Positions 27,177-37,838 of a DNA stretch of 64,000 nucleotides are shown here, piece after piece (position 1 is the first letter of the stretch; each line of letters begins with the position of its first letter). The position numbers and the translations under genes were made by a program. The notes beneath the pieces were generated by a model. That model was not told the origin of the DNA. It made no database searches and saw nothing but the letters and a program-made list of their open reading frames with translations. Source of the stretch: Pseudomonadota bacterium (GTDB lineage: Bacteria; Pseudomonadota; Gammaproteobacteria; Steroidobacterales; Steroidobacteraceae); assembly GCA_003242685.1 (NCBI GenBank), contig QGVD01000011.1:1-64000 (forward strand), in the 5' to 3' direction.

Positions 27177-28445
27177 ATGCGAGAGAAGTCCATGAAGAAG
27201 ACCGGCACGACGGTGATTGCAGCGCTCATGCTGGGTCTCACGGCCGTCGCGACGACCTTCGTGCCTGGCACGGCGGCCGTCGCCCAGGAGAAGAAGGACG
27301 CTCCGAAGGTCAGCGCCAAGGTGGGTAAGCCGCTGCAGGCGGCGCAGAAAGCGATCAACGAGAAGAAGTGGGACGAGGCCCTCAAGAACCTGCGCGAAGT
27401 GCAGGCGATGACGGGCAAGTCGCCGTATGAAGAGTACGTGATGAACGAGCTGCTCGGCGTCACGCTCGTCCGCACGAAGGACTACAAGGGTGCCGTTGAG
27501 GCTCTCGAGGCGTCGTACCGGTCCGAGTACTTCGACAAGAGCCAGACGACGACGCGCCTCAACGCCCTTGCGCAGATCTATTACCAGCTCAAGAACTACG
27601 ACAAGGCGATCGATTACGGCAACCAGCTCATCAAGAGCGGCGCCGCCGACGACGACATGTATACCCTCGTCGGTCAGGCCTACTACATCAAGGGCGACTA
27701 CAAGGGTTCGCTGCAGCTGTTCGACAACTACGTGAACGGCCAGATCAGGCGGGGGCAGAAGCCGAAGGAGCAGTCCCTGCAGATGATCATGAGCTCCTGC
27801 GTCAAGCTCGAGGACGACGATTGCACGACGCGGGCGCTCGAGCGGCTCGTCGCCTACTACCCGAAGCCCGAGTACTGGCAGAACCTCATCCACACGATGT
27901 TCCAGGCCCGGGACAACAACGATCGCAACCTGCTGCACGTCTATCGTCTTGCGTCCCAGGTCGACGCCCTGCGCCGCCCGGAGGACTACACCGAGATGGC
28001 GCAGCTGGCGATCGAGCAGGGCTCGCCGGGTGAGGCGCAGCGCATCCTTGAGAAAGGCTTCGCGAAGAACGTCTTCGTCGAGCAGCGCGACAAGGACCGC
28101 AACCAGCGTCTGCTGGAGGCCGCCAAGCGTGCCGCTCAGGCCGACCTCGCGACGCTCGACAAGACCGCGGAGGAGGCAGCTGCCTCCAAGACGGGCGACA
28201 AGGACATCGGCGTCGGTCTCGCGTATCTGAGCTATCAGCAGTACGACAAGGCGATCGAGGCCTTCAACCGCGGGCTCGCAAAGGGCGGCGTGCGCAACGA
28301 GGCCGAGGCGCGCCTCCTGCTCGGAATCGCGCAGCTCGAGGCGGGCAAGAAGGAAGATGCAATGAAGACCTTCGAGTCCGTCAAGGGCGATCCGAAGCTC
28401 GAGCGGCTGGCGAGCCTCTGGGGGCTGCACGCACGTCAGGCGTGA
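27177..28445 (+). CDS. Periplasmic TPR protein linked to the TonB system
   Basis: A 422-residue secreted protein. A signal peptide runs to about residue 40 ([20 protein letters not shown] then a cleavage region near AVAQEK). The mature part is TPR repeats, clearest at about 45-160 ([35 protein letters not shown]) and 345-410 ([18 protein letters not shown]). TPR proteins encoded with tonB-exbBD are known in several proteobacteria and assist TonB-dependent uptake. GGAG nine bases upstream favours ATG 27177; ATG 27192 is also possible. A terminator follows. Confidence 0.85.
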   Translation: MREKSMKKTGTTVIAALMLGLTAVATTFVPGTAAVAQEKKDAPKVSAKVGKPLQAAQKAINEKKWDEALKNLREVQAMTGKSPYEEYVMNELLGVTLVRTKDYKGAVEALEASYRSEYFDKSQTTTRLNALAQIYYQLKNYDKAIDYGNQLIKSGAADDDMYTLVGQAYYIKGDYKGSLQLFDNYVNGQIRRGQKPKEQSLQMIMSSCVKLEDDDCTTRALERLVAYYPKPEYWQNLIHTMFQARDNNDRNLLHVYRLASQVDALRRPEDYTEMAQLAIEQGSPGEAQRILEKGFAKNVFVEQRDKDRNQRLLEAAKRAAQADLATLDKTAEEAAASKTGDKDIGVGLAYLSYQQYDKAIEAFNRGLAKGGVRNEAEARLLLGIAQLEAGKKEDAMKTFESVKGDPKLERLASLWGLHARQA

Positions 28446-28476
28446 AAGAGAAGCTCCCGGTTCGAAAGAACCTGCG

Positions 28477-28508
28477 GAAGGGCCGGAAGAGCGATCTTCC
28501 GGCCCTTC
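28477..28508 (+). terminator. Terminator of the tonB operon
   Basis: GAAGGGCCGGAAGA (28477-28490) and TCTTCCGGCCCTTC (28495-28508) form a 14-base perfect stem closed by a GCGA tetraloop, 32 bases after the TPR stop. There is no T-run. It precedes the panD ribosome binding site by 12 bases. Confidence 0.75.
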
Positions 28509-28534
28509 ATCGTCATGCAAGGAGGAATACCGGC

Positions 28535-28999
28535 GTGGATGACGAGGCCGGTGACGTGTCGCACATCGAGATGCCGGCAGGCACCATCGAGGTCGTGCGC
28601 GCCAAGCTCCACGACATCCGCGTGACCGGGGCCGATCTCAACTATCACGGCTCCGTCACGCTCGACCCCGAGCACTGCGAGGAGGTCGGAATCCTCCCGC
28701 TCGAGTTCGTGGAAGTCTGGAACAAGGCTTCCGGAGCGCGTCTCTCCACCTACGTCATCTGGGGCGAGCGGGGCTCGCGCTGCTGCATCCTCAACGGCGC
28801 GGCGGCACGCACGTGCCAGGTCGGCGATCCGGTCATCATCGTCGCGCGCCTCACCATCTCACCGTCGGCGCTCGTCCAGCTCCGCCCGCGCGTCGCCGTC
28901 TTCGACGCGGAGAACCGCATCATCGACCGCCTGGAGTATCGCGTCCATGCCGACGACAACGGGGCGCTGCGCTTCGAGACGGTCCGCATGCGCGGCTGA
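28535..28999 (+). CDS. panD: Aspartate 1-decarboxylase PanD
   Basis: Pyruvoyl enzyme making beta-alanine for pantothenate and CoA. The proenzyme self-cleaves at the Gly-Ser bond; here it is NYHGSVTLD with Ser40 as the future pyruvoyl group. Other matches are [14 protein letters not shown], the [12 protein letters not shown] active-site arginine segment and NGAAAR. The GTG at 28535 is chosen because GGAGGA (28521-28526) lies eight bases before it. The resulting 154 residues exceed the usual ~126, mostly at the two ends. An inner ATG at 28571 is the alternative. panB and panC are not nearby. Confidence 0.88.
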   Translation: MDDEAGDVSHIEMPAGTIEVVRAKLHDIRVTGADLNYHGSVTLDPEHCEEVGILPLEFVEVWNKASGARLSTYVIWGERGSRCCILNGAAARTCQVGDPVIIVARLTISPSALVQLRPRVAVFDAENRIIDRLEYRVHADDNGALRFETVRMRG

Positions 29000-29162
29000 G
29001 TAGGTCCCGTTCAGGGTCGCGGCGATCCTCCGCAGGCGACCGGAAGCCCGTTTGCAGCATAATTGCGGCGGCATGCCGCGCCGTCCGCCGACCGTGTTTC
29101 TTCCGGATCGGCGCCCACGGTGCGGAGGACGAGGAATCCAGACGCTTCCCAGGAGACCTACC

Positions 29163-29645
29163 ATGGCGATCAAAGCAGGCGAGCGCATGCCCGCAGGCAC
29201 GTTCAAGACGATGACCGCGGACGGTCCGAAGAACGTCACGACGGACGAGCTGTTCAAGAACAAGAAAGTGGTGCTGTTCTCGGTGCCGGGGGCCTTCACG
29301 CCGACCTGCGACGCCAAGCATCTGCCCGGCTTCATCCAGCTCGCCGATCAGATCAAGGCCAAGGGCGTCGATACGATCGCCTGCATGGCCGTGAACGACG
29401 TGTTCGTGATGAGCGCCTGGGGCAGGTCGGCAGGTGCCGGCGACAAGGTGCTCATGCTCGCCGACGGCAACGGCGACTACGCGAAGGCGCTCGGACTCGA
29501 GATGGATGCGCGCGGCTTCGGAATGGGCATGCGCAGCCAGCGTTTTGCGATCGTCATCGAGGACGGCGTGGCGAAGCACGTCTTCGTCGAGGAGCCGGGA
29601 CAGTTCAAGGTGTCTTCCGCCGAGCACGTGCTCGCCAATCTCTAG
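29163..29645 (+). CDS. Peroxiredoxin (Prx5 type)
   Basis: Thiol peroxidase of 160 residues. The peroxidatic Cys49 lies in PGAFTPTCDAKHLPGF, the Prx5 (AhpE-distinct) signature, and the Arg of the active site is in GMRSQRFAIV. It reduces hydrogen and alkyl peroxides, usually with glutathione/glutaredoxin or thioredoxin. AGGAGA precedes the ATG. A weak CATAAT box near 29058 may be its promoter. The next gene starts 12 bases downstream. Confidence 0.93.
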   Translation: MAIKAGERMPAGTFKTMTADGPKNVTTDELFKNKKVVLFSVPGAFTPTCDAKHLPGFIQLADQIKAKGVDTIACMAVNDVFVMSAWGRSAGAGDKVLMLADGNGDYAKALGLEMDARGFGMGMRSQRFAIVIEDGVAKHVFVEEPGQFKVSSAEHVLANL

Positions 29646-29656
29646 GCCGACAGCGC

Positions 29657-30733
29657 ATGGCAGCCGAAGCGCTGCACATCCGTTCCGCGGTAGACCGCAA
29701 TCAGCGCATCCTCCTCGCGCGGCGGCCTTCGGGGCTGCCCGCGCCGGAGGATTTCGCGACGGATACGACGGCGATCCCGACGCCGGGCCCCGGGCAGTTC
29801 CTGGCGCGGACGATCTACCTGTCGCTGGATCCGTACTACTGCGATCTCATGCAGGATCCGGCGGGCTCGCTGCTTCCCGGCGACCTGATGCCGGGCGAGA
29901 CGGTTTCGCAGATCCTCGAGTCGCGGCATCCGGACTACCGTCCCGGCGAGTACGTGCTCACGCGCAACGGATGGCAGCAGTACGCGCTGTCGAGCGGGCA
30001 GGGCGTGCGGCGACTCGATCCGGCGGTGGCTCCGATCTCCACCGCGCTCGGAGTGCTCGGGATTCCCGGCCTCGCGGGCTATGCCGGCATCGTCTACATC
30101 GGCACGCCGAGACCCGGCGAGACCGTCGTCGTCTCCGCTGCAACGGGCCCCGTCGGCTGCACCGCAGGACAGGTTGCGCGGCTCGTAGGCGCGCGGCCGG
30201 TCGGTATCGCGGGTACCGACGAGAAGTGCGCTTATGCCGTCGAGGAGCTCGGCTACGCGGACTGCATCAACTACAAGCGCCCGGATTTCGCTGCGGAGCT
30301 GCGGAGGGCCTGCCCGGACGGCATCGACGTCTATTTCGACAACGTCGGTGGCGAGATCCTCGCGACCGTTCTCGCCTGTCTCGCGCCGAAGGCGCGGATC
30401 GTCCTCTGCGGCACGATGGATTCGTATCGGAGCGTTTCACCGCTGCCGGGTCCGACGCTGCGGCCATTGATCAGCGCGCGTGCCACCATGACGGGGCTCG
30501 TGGTGGACGACTACCTCGACCGATTGCCCGTCCTCGTGAGAGTCGTCGGTGCGTGGATCCAGTCGGGTCAGTTCCGCTATCGCGAAGACGTGACGGACGG
30601 GCTCGAGAATGCGCCTGCGGCGTTCTGCCGGCTGATGCGCGGTGAGAACTTCGGCAAGGCGCTGGTGCGCGTGGGTCCCGAGCACCTCGGCACGCCCGCG
30701 ACTGCATCGCGAACGGGGCAGGGCGGCCGCTGA
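29657..30733 (+). CDS. NADP-dependent oxidoreductase, zinc-free MDR family
   Basis: Medium-chain dehydrogenase/reductase of 358 residues of the CurA / leukotriene B4 dehydrogenase / YfmJ type. The substrate domain has YLSLDPYYCDLM. The Rossmann loop is SAATGPVGCTAGQVARLVGA, followed by DVYFDNVGGEIL, which is diagnostic of this branch. There are no zinc-binding residues. Such enzymes reduce alpha,beta-unsaturated carbonyls. It is probably co-transcribed with the peroxiredoxin, which would suit detoxification of oxidation products (inference). Confidence 0.88.
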   Translation: MAAEALHIRSAVDRNQRILLARRPSGLPAPEDFATDTTAIPTPGPGQFLARTIYLSLDPYYCDLMQDPAGSLLPGDLMPGETVSQILESRHPDYRPGEYVLTRNGWQQYALSSGQGVRRLDPAVAPISTALGVLGIPGLAGYAGIVYIGTPRPGETVVVSAATGPVGCTAGQVARLVGARPVGIAGTDEKCAYAVEELGYADCINYKRPDFAAELRRACPDGIDVYFDNVGGEILATVLACLAPKARIVLCGTMDSYRSVSPLPGPTLRPLISARATMTGLVVDDYLDRLPVLVRVVGAWIQSGQFRYREDVTDGLENAPAAFCRLMRGENFGKALVRVGPEHLGTPATASRTGQGGR

Positions 30734-30747
30734 AGGATTTTCAGCGG
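30727..30747. terminator. Hairpin spanning two convergent stop codons
   Basis: CCGCTGAA (30727-30734) and TTCAGCGG (30740-30747) form an eight-base stem. The left arm contains the stop of the oxidoreductase (TGA 30731-30733) and the right arm the stop of etfA (30741-30743). A compact shared bidirectional terminator is likely. Confidence 0.5.
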
Positions 30748-31694
30748 TTCTCGTCGAGCAGCGCTTCGAGCTCCGGCAGGATCTGGAACAGATCGCCCAC
30801 GAGCCCGTAGTCGGCCACCTCGAAGATCGGCGCGTCCGGGTCCTTGTTGATCGCCACGATCGTGCGCGCGTCCTTGATGCCCGTCAGGTGCTGAATCGCC
30901 CCCGAGATGCCGATGGCGATGTAGAGCTCGGGCGCGATGATCTTGCCCGTCTGCCCCACCTGCAGGTCATTGGGCGCATAGCCCGCATCGACCGCCGCAC
31001 GCGAGGCGCCGACCGCTGCGCCGATCTTGTCGGCGAGCCGGTAGAGCATCTTGAAGTTCTCGGCCGAGCCGAACGCCCGCCCGCCCGAGACCACCCGCCG
31101 CGCGGACTGAAGATCAGGTCGATCGGAAGCTGCCGCCGAGAGTGATACGAAGCGCGTGTGGGTCGGAAGCTCCACGGTCACCGGAACCGACTCGATGGTG
31201 GCGCTGCCGCCTTCCGCTGCGGCATCGAAGGAGGCCGTGCGCACCGTGCCGACCACCGGCCCCGTGCCCTCGACCTCCACGGTGAGGATCGCATTGCCCG
31301 CGTATACCGGGCGGCGGAAGCGCCGCTCGCCCTCGACGGCCATGATGTCGGAGACCTGCGCACAGTCGAGAAGCGCGGCGATGCGCGGCATCAGGTCCTT
31401 GCCGAACGTGGTCGAGGGCCCGAGCAGGTGCGTGTACTGCCCGGCAAGGGCGACGAGCTGCGGTGCGAGCACCGCAGCCCGCGGGTGGGCGTTCTCCGGG
31501 TGCTCGAGCACGAGGACGCGAGAGACCCCTTCGAGATGCGCTGCAGCCTGCGCGAGCTCCCCCGCCGAGGCGGCGCACACCGCGATATCGATCTGCGCGC
31601 CCGGGATCCCGCGGGCGCAGGTGACGCACCGGGCGGTGCTGGGATTGAGCCGGGCACCGTCGTGCTCGGCGACGATCAGGACCTTGCTGCTCAC
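30741..31694 (-). CDS. etfA: Electron transfer flavoprotein alpha subunit EtfA
   Basis: FAD-binding subunit (317 residues) that carries electrons from acyl-CoA dehydrogenases to ETF-ubiquinone oxidoreductase. The C-terminal FAD domain has RRVVSGGRAFGSAENF, VGASRAAVDAGYAPNDLQVGQTG and GISGAIQHL, followed by AINKDPDAPIF. ATG overlaps the etfB stop (ATGA). Functionally it links to the FadJ-type enzyme at 60464-62536. Confidence 0.96.
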   Translation of the reverse strand: MSSKVLIVAEHDGARLNPSTARCVTCARGIPGAQIDIAVCAASAGELAQAAAHLEGVSRVLVLEHPENAHPRAAVLAPQLVALAGQYTHLLGPSTTFGKDLMPRIAALLDCAQVSDIMAVEGERRFRRPVYAGNAILTVEVEGTGPVVGTVRTASFDAAAEGGSATIESVPVTVELPTHTRFVSLSAAASDRPDLQSARRVVSGGRAFGSAENFKMLYRLADKIGAAVGASRAAVDAGYAPNDLQVGQTGKIIAPELYIAIGISGAIQHLTGIKDARTIVAINKDPDAPIFEVADYGLVGDLFQILPELEALLDENR

Positions 31695-32440
31695 AGGAGC
31701 CCCTTCTGCTTCAGTGCCTCTACAAGCTCACGCGCATCCTTCACCCGCACGCCCTTCTGCCGCTGCGGCGGCGGATCGGTCCGCAGGGTCTTCACCCGCA
31801 CCCGGGGCTCGACCCCCAGGCTCTCGAGCGGGAGCGTCTCGAGGGGCTTCTTCTTCGCCTTCATGATCTCGGGCAGCTTCACGTAGCGCGGCTCGTTGAG
31901 CCTGAGATCCGTGGTGAAGACCGCCGGCAGATCGACCTCGAGCACCTCGAGCCCGGCGTCGACCTCGCGCGTGACCTGCGCGGTGGAATCAGAAAGCTCG
32001 ATCTTCGAGGCGAAGGTGGCCTGCGGGCGGCCCCAGAGTGCCGCGAGCATCTGACCGGTCTGGTTGTTGTCGTCGTCGATCGCCTGCTTGCCGAGGATGA
32101 CCGCGAAGGGCTGCTCGCGCTCGATGAGCTTCAGGAACACGCGGGCTGCGGTGAGCGGCTCGATGAGGGCATCCGACTGCACGTGCAGTGCGCGGTCGGC
32201 ACCCATCGCAAGCGCGGTACGGAGCTGCTGGGCGCAGTCCGCCGGGCCGATCGTGGCTACTACCACCTCTTCGGCCTGCCCGCGCTCGCGGATGCGCAGC
32301 GCCTCCTCGAGCGCGATCTCGTCGAACGGGTTGATGCTCATCTTCACCCCGTCCGTGATCACGCCCGAGCCGTCGGGCTTGACCCGGATGCGCACGTTGA
32401 AATCGACCACGCGTTTGATGCCGACGAGAATGCGCTTCAT
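31691..32440 (-). CDS. etfB: Electron transfer flavoprotein beta subunit EtfB
   Basis: AMP-binding partner of EtfA (249 residues). Conserved segments are ILVGIKRVVDFNVRIRV, SINPFDEIALEEALR and the recognition/AMP loop LGKQAIDDDNNQTGQMLAALW. First gene of the etfBA operon, divergent from the peptide ABC transporter. Confidence 0.96.
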   Translation of the reverse strand: MKRILVGIKRVVDFNVRIRVKPDGSGVITDGVKMSINPFDEIALEEALRIRERGQAEEVVVATIGPADCAQQLRTALAMGADRALHVQSDALIEPLTAARVFLKLIEREQPFAVILGKQAIDDDNNQTGQMLAALWGRPQATFASKIELSDSTAQVTREVDAGLEVLEVDLPAVFTTDLRLNEPRYVKLPEIMKAKKKPLETLPLESLGVEPRVRVKTLRTDPPPQRQKGVRVKDARELVEALKQKGLL

Positions 32441-32552
32441 CCTCTGCTCCGTGGACGCGGCATGCCGGTGCTCGCTCGAGAGACGCCGGACCGCGTCGGT
32501 TTGGCGAGGCGCGCAGTATAGCCAGCCGCGTTGCGGGCCGCACGGCGATGCG

Positions 32553-32582
32553 TTGACTTGACGAAAGCGCGCTTCCTAGACT
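32553..32582 (+). promoter_or_regulatory. Candidate promoter for the peptide-type ABC operon
   Basis: TTGACT (32553-32558), an 18-base spacer and TAGACT (32577-32582), the same hexamers as before metX. The permease ATG lies about 100 bases downstream. Confidence 0.5.
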
Positions 32583-32686
32583 TCGGCTCGTTACGTCGCA
32601 CAGGCCGCTTCACCGAGGCATGCACTTCGTCGCCCGCCCGAATGGCGCGTGCCCGCGCAGCGCGGCACTGCGCGGATAATCGCGCG

Positions 32687-33610
32687 ATGTTCCGCTACGC
32701 GGTACGCCGCTGCGTCGGAATGCTTCCGACGCTCTTCGTCATTGTCACGCTCGCGTTCTTCGTCATCCGCCTCGCGCCCGGCGGCCCCTTCGACGAAGAG
32801 CAGACACTGCCGCCGGAAGTGAAGGCGAACCTCGAGGCCGCATACGGTCTCGATCGGCCGCTCCACGAACAGTATCTGCGTTACGTGGCAGGGCTCCTGC
32901 GCGGCGATTTCGGTCCATCGTTCAGGATGCGCGACGTCGGCGTCTCGGAGCTCATCGCGCGCGGCCTGCCGGTGAGTCTCACGCTCGGCGTTTCGGCGCT
33001 GCTTCTCGCGCTCCTCGTCGGGATACCGCTCGGCGTGCTCGCGGCGCTGCGCGAACGCTCGATCACGGATCACGGCGTCACGCTGCTCAGCTCGCTCGCG
33101 ATCGCGCTGCCTGCGTTCGTCAGCGGTCCGCTGCTCGCGCTCGTGTTCGGCCTGTATCTCGACGTGCTGCCGGTCGCGGGATGGGAGAGCGGGCAGCCGC
33201 GCTATCTCGTGCTGCCCGTGGTGACGCTGGCGCTGCCGATGATCGCCTACGTCGCGCGGCTCACGCGCGGGAGTCTCATCGAGGTGATGCGCGCGAGCTT
33301 CGTGCGCACGGCGCGCGCGAAGGGTATTCCGGAATCGCAGGTGATCCGCCGGCATGCACTGCGTCCCGCGCTGCTGCCCGTCGTCAGTTATCTCGGGCCG
33401 GCAGCGGCGTTCGCCGTGACGGGATCGCTCGTCGTCGAGACGGTCTTCGGTCTGCCGGGCACCGGCCGCTATCTGGTCCAGGGCGCCATCAATCGCGACT
33501 ACACGCTCGTGATGGGCATGATCGTCGTGTACGGCTCGCTCACGCTTCTCTGCAACCTGCTCGCCGATCTGATCTACGGCTGGCTCGATCCGCGGGTGCG
33601 CTATGAGTGA
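32687..33610 (+). CDS. Peptide-type ABC transporter permease (OppB/DppB family)
   Basis: Inner-membrane permease (307 residues) with six hydrophobic segments. The N-terminal anchor is FRYAVRRCVGMLPTLFVIV and the EAA loop around RTARAKGIPESQVIRRHALR contacts the ATPases. Short upstream extension to 32531 has no similarity, so ATG 32687 was used. Overlaps the next permease by eight bases. Confidence 0.92.
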   Translation: MFRYAVRRCVGMLPTLFVIVTLAFFVIRLAPGGPFDEEQTLPPEVKANLEAAYGLDRPLHEQYLRYVAGLLRGDFGPSFRMRDVGVSELIARGLPVSLTLGVSALLLALLVGIPLGVLAALRERSITDHGVTLLSSLAIALPAFVSGPLLALVFGLYLDVLPVAGWESGQPRYLVLPVVTLALPMIAYVARLTRGSLIEVMRASFVRTARAKGIPESQVIRRHALRPALLPVVSYLGPAAAFAVTGSLVVETVFGLPGTGRYLVQGAINRDYTLVMGMIVVYGSLTLLCNLLADLIYGWLDPRVRYE

Positions 33611-34475
33611 AGTCGCGACGCCGATCGAGAGCGGGCTCTGGACCGATGTCTGGCAGCGCCTCAGGCGCAGGCGCTCGGTGCACGCGGCGGCGGGCGTTCT
33701 TGCGCTTCTCGTGTTCCTCGCGTGGATCGGCCCGGCGCTGAGCCCTCATGCGTACGATGCGCTCGACTGGGAGCGCATGGGCGCTCCGCCGCAGCTCGAA
33801 GCGGCGCACTGGCTGGGCACGGACCGGCTCGGCCGCGATCTCTTCGTGCGCACCCTGCATGCGCTGCGTCTGTCGCTCCTCATCGGGCTGCTCGCCGCGC
33901 TCGTGAGCGTGCTCATCGGCATCACCTGGGGAGCCGTAGCGGGCTATTTCGGCGGCCGGGTCGACGCCGTGATGATGCGCACGGTGGACGTGCTCTATTC
34001 GCTGCCCTACGTGTTCATCGTCATCGTCCTCGCCTCGCTCTTCGAGCGCGGGAGCCTGGCCGCGCTGTTCCTGGCGATCGGTGCGGTCGGATGGCTCACG
34101 ATGGCGCGGATCGTCAGGGGGCAGACGCTCGCGCTTCGCCGGCGCGAGTTCATCGAGGCGGCGATCGCGTGCGGCGCGGGGAGCGGTTCCATTCTCGTGC
34201 GTCACGTGGTGCCGAACGTGATCGGCCCTGTGGTCGTTTACGCGACGCTCACCGTGCCGCAGATGATCCTGTTCGAGAGTTTCCTGAGCTTTCTCGGGCT
34301 CGGCGTGCAGGAGCCGCTCGCGAGTCTGGGCAGTCTCATCAACGACGGGGCGCGCGAGATGGAAAGTGCGCCGTGGCTGCTCGTCTTCCCGGCAGGCGTG
34401 CTCATGCTGCTGCTCGTGAGCTTCAGCGTCCTCGGCGACGGGTTACGCGATGCACTCGATCCCCGTGCAGAGTGA
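33603..34475 (+). CDS. Peptide-type ABC transporter permease (OppC/DppC family)
   Basis: Second permease (290 residues), with HWLGTDRLGRDLFVRTLHALR typical of the OppC N-terminus and an EAA loop EFIEAAIACGAGSGSILVRHVVPN. It heterodimerises with the preceding permease to form the channel. Confidence 0.92.
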   Translation: MSEVATPIESGLWTDVWQRLRRRRSVHAAAGVLALLVFLAWIGPALSPHAYDALDWERMGAPPQLEAAHWLGTDRLGRDLFVRTLHALRLSLLIGLLAALVSVLIGITWGAVAGYFGGRVDAVMMRTVDVLYSLPYVFIVIVLASLFERGSLAALFLAIGAVGWLTMARIVRGQTLALRRREFIEAAIACGAGSGSILVRHVVPNVIGPVVVYATLTVPQMILFESFLSFLGLGVQEPLASLGSLINDGAREMESAPWLLVFPAGVLMLLLVSFSVLGDGLRDALDPRAE

Positions 34476-34524
34476 GGCGCTTTCCGTGGAGCAGGGCGCG
34501 GCTCGAAGCACTTCAGGCGATTCC

Positions 34525-35504
<980 letters not shown>

Positions 35505-35508
<4 letters not shown>

Positions 35509-36485
35509 CGAATGCGCTGCTCCGTGTCGTGGGACTGCGCGTGCGCTTCGCGGCGGGCCGCGGTGCCAGCGTCCACGCGCTCGACGGTGTCGATCTCGAG
35601 CTCCGCGAAGGGGAGGCGCTCGGTGTGGTCGGCGAGTCGGGCTGCGGCAAGTCGACGCTCGTTCGCGCGATCCTGCAGCTCGTGCGTCCCACATCGGGTA
35701 CCGTGGTGTGGCTGGGGCGCGCGCTCGACGAAATGCCCGCACGCGAGCTGCGCTCGGCGCGGCGCGACCTGCAGATCGTTTTCCAGGATCCGCTCGCGAG
35801 CCTCGATCCGCGCATGACGGTCGGCGAGATCGTCGCGGAGCCGCTGCGGATTCATCGCCCCGATCTGAACGCGGAAGCCCGCCGCCGGGAAGTGCACCAG
35901 ATGCTCGCGCGAGTGGGGCTGCCGCCCGACGCGGCGGCCCGCTATCCGCACCAGTTCAGCGGCGGGCAGTGCCAGCGCATCGGGATCGCGCGCGCGATGA
36001 TCCTGCGGCCGAAGCTCCTCGTGTGCGACGAGCCGGTGAGCGCCCTCGACGTCTCCGTGCAGGCCCAGATCATCGAGCTGCTGCACGACCTCAAGCGCGA
36101 ATGCGGCACCGCGCTGCTCTTCGTCAGCCACAACCTCGCGGTCGTGCGGCGCCTCTGCGAGCGGCTTCTGGTGCTCTATCTCGGACGGATGATGGAGCTG
36201 GGACCGACCGACGCGATCTATGCCGATCCGCGTCATCCCTATACGCGTGCGCTCCTCGAGGCGATCCCGGTTCCCGACCCTGACGTGCAGCCGGCGCGGC
36301 TCAGCCATGTGCTGCCCGGGGAGCCGCCGTCGCCGCTCTCGCCTCCGAGCGGCTGCGTCTTCCGCACCCGGTGCCCGCATGCCGTGGAGGTCTGCGCCCG
36401 GCAGGTTCCCTCCTGGGAAACCGATTCGGCCGGGCGAGGAATCGCCTGCGTGCGCTGGCGGGAAATCGGACCGGAATCGGCGTAG
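35505..36485 (+). CDS. Peptide-type ABC transporter ATPase (OppF/DppF family)
   Basis: Second ATPase (326 residues), starting with GTG that overlaps the previous stop (GTGA). Walker A GESGCGKST, signature FSGGQCQRIGIARA, Walker B LLVCDEPVSALD and H-loop FVSHNLAVV are intact, with the C-terminal cysteine tail (GCVFRTRCPHAVEVC). No substrate-binding protein is encoded in this cluster, so the substrate remains open. Confidence 0.92.
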
Positions 36486-36533
36486 AAGCGGCAGTTCCGT
36501 GCACCGCGGGCGCCGAACGGCTATGCTCCGGTC

Positions 36534-37808
36534 ATGAACACCGAGAACCCGATAAAGCCCAGCGACAGCCTCCGCCACGTCCGCTACGAGATCCGCGGGC
36601 GGCTCGCGCGCCGCGCGCACGAGCTGCAGCGTCTCGGCTACGAGATCATCTCGCTCAACATCGGCAATCCGGGCGCCTTCGGGTTCCGCACGCCGGAGAC
36701 CATGCGGCTCGCCATGATCGAGAACATGCCGGCGAGCGAGGGCTATTGCCATCAGAAGGGCATCTTCCCCGCACGAGAAGCCATCGCCATGCAGCAGCAG
36801 GAGCGCGGCGTGCAGGGCGTGACGGCCGAGGAGGTGTTCATCGGCAACGGCGTGAGCGAGCTCATCGATCTCTGCCTGCGCGCGCTCCTCAACGACGGGG
36901 ACGAAGTGCTCGTTCCGAGCCCCGACTACCCGCTGTGGACCGCGGCGGTCACTCTCAACCGCGGCAAGGCCGTGCACTATCCCTGCCGTCCGGAGAACGG
37001 CTTCGTGCCGGATCCGCAGGAGGTGGAACGGCTGGTCACTCCGCGGACGCGCGCGATCGTCGTCATCAACCCGAACAATCCCACCGGCGCGGTATATCCG
37101 CGTCACGTGCTCGAAGGGCTGGCGCGCATCGCCGAGCGGCGCGGTCTCGTGGTGTTCAGCGACGAGATCTACGACCAGATCGTGTATGACGGCGCGCAGT
37201 TCGTCCCGATGGCGACCCTCGTGCGGGACACGCTCTGCGCCACGATGTCGGGGCTCTCCAAGGTGTACCGTGCCTGCGGCTATCGCGTGGGCTGGGTCGC
37301 CTTCTCGGGCAAGGTGCGGGCCGCGTCGGACTATCTCGCGGGCCTCGAGCTCCTGAGCTCCCTGCGCCTCTGCAGCAACGTGCCGGCGCAGTGGGCCGTG
37401 CAGACGGCGCTCGGCGGCTATCAGAGCATCCGTGATCTCACCGCGCCGGGCGGCAGGCTCTACGAGTCGCGGCAGGCGATCATCAATGCCGTGCAGTCGA
37501 GCCGCTTCCTGCGCCTGACGCCGCCTGCGGGTGCCATGTACGCCTTCATCGGCGTCGACACGACGGAGCTGCCGGATTTCGACGACCACCAGTTCGCGCT
37601 CGATCTCCTCGAGCAGAAGCACGTGCTCGTCGCGCCGGGAGTGAGCTTCAACGTCCCGTACCGGACCCATTTCCGCGTGACGAATCTTCCGGATTCGGCC
37701 ATGCTTCGCGACGTCTTCGGCCGCATCGAGGAGCTGCTTGCGGCCTACGCCAGCGCACCGCGCGCCGTTTCCGGGAAGGTCGTCGAGGCCGCGCAGCGCT
37801 TCAAGTAG
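36534..37808 (+). CDS. alaA: AlaA-like glutamate-pyruvate aminotransferase
   Basis: Fold-type I PLP transaminase (424 residues). It matches E. coli AlaA in ISLNIGNPGAFGFRTPE, the INPNNPTGAVYP motif, FSDEIYDQIVYDG, and the PLP lysine segment GLSKVYRACGYRVGW. AlaA makes alanine from pyruvate with glutamate. A TGGC-type extended -10 (GGCTATGCT, TATGCT at 36522-36527) lies only seven bases before the ATG and there is no ribosome binding site, so the transcript may be leaderless. Confidence 0.9.
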   Translation: MNTENPIKPSDSLRHVRYEIRGRLARRAHELQRLGYEIISLNIGNPGAFGFRTPETMRLAMIENMPASEGYCHQKGIFPAREAIAMQQQERGVQGVTAEEVFIGNGVSELIDLCLRALLNDGDEVLVPSPDYPLWTAAVTLNRGKAVHYPCRPENGFVPDPQEVERLVTPRTRAIVVINPNNPTGAVYPRHVLEGLARIAERRGLVVFSDEIYDQIVYDGAQFVPMATLVRDTLCATMSGLSKVYRACGYRVGWVAFSGKVRAASDYLAGLELLSSLRLCSNVPAQWAVQTALGGYQSIRDLTAPGGRLYESRQAIINAVQSSRFLRLTPPAGAMYAFIGVDTTELPDFDDHQFALDLLEQKHVLVAPGVSFNVPYRTHFRVTNLPDSAMLRDVFGRIEELLAAYASAPRAVSGKVVEAAQRFK

Positions 37809-37838
37809 CGTCTCAAGTCAGGCTCCTAAAGTCCTGAT

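Noticed and set aside
34450-34524. Upstream ATG extending the OppD-like ATPase by 25 residues
   Set aside because: The extra residues are not conserved and would precede the canonical start MLEIADLEV; not excluded, but less likely.
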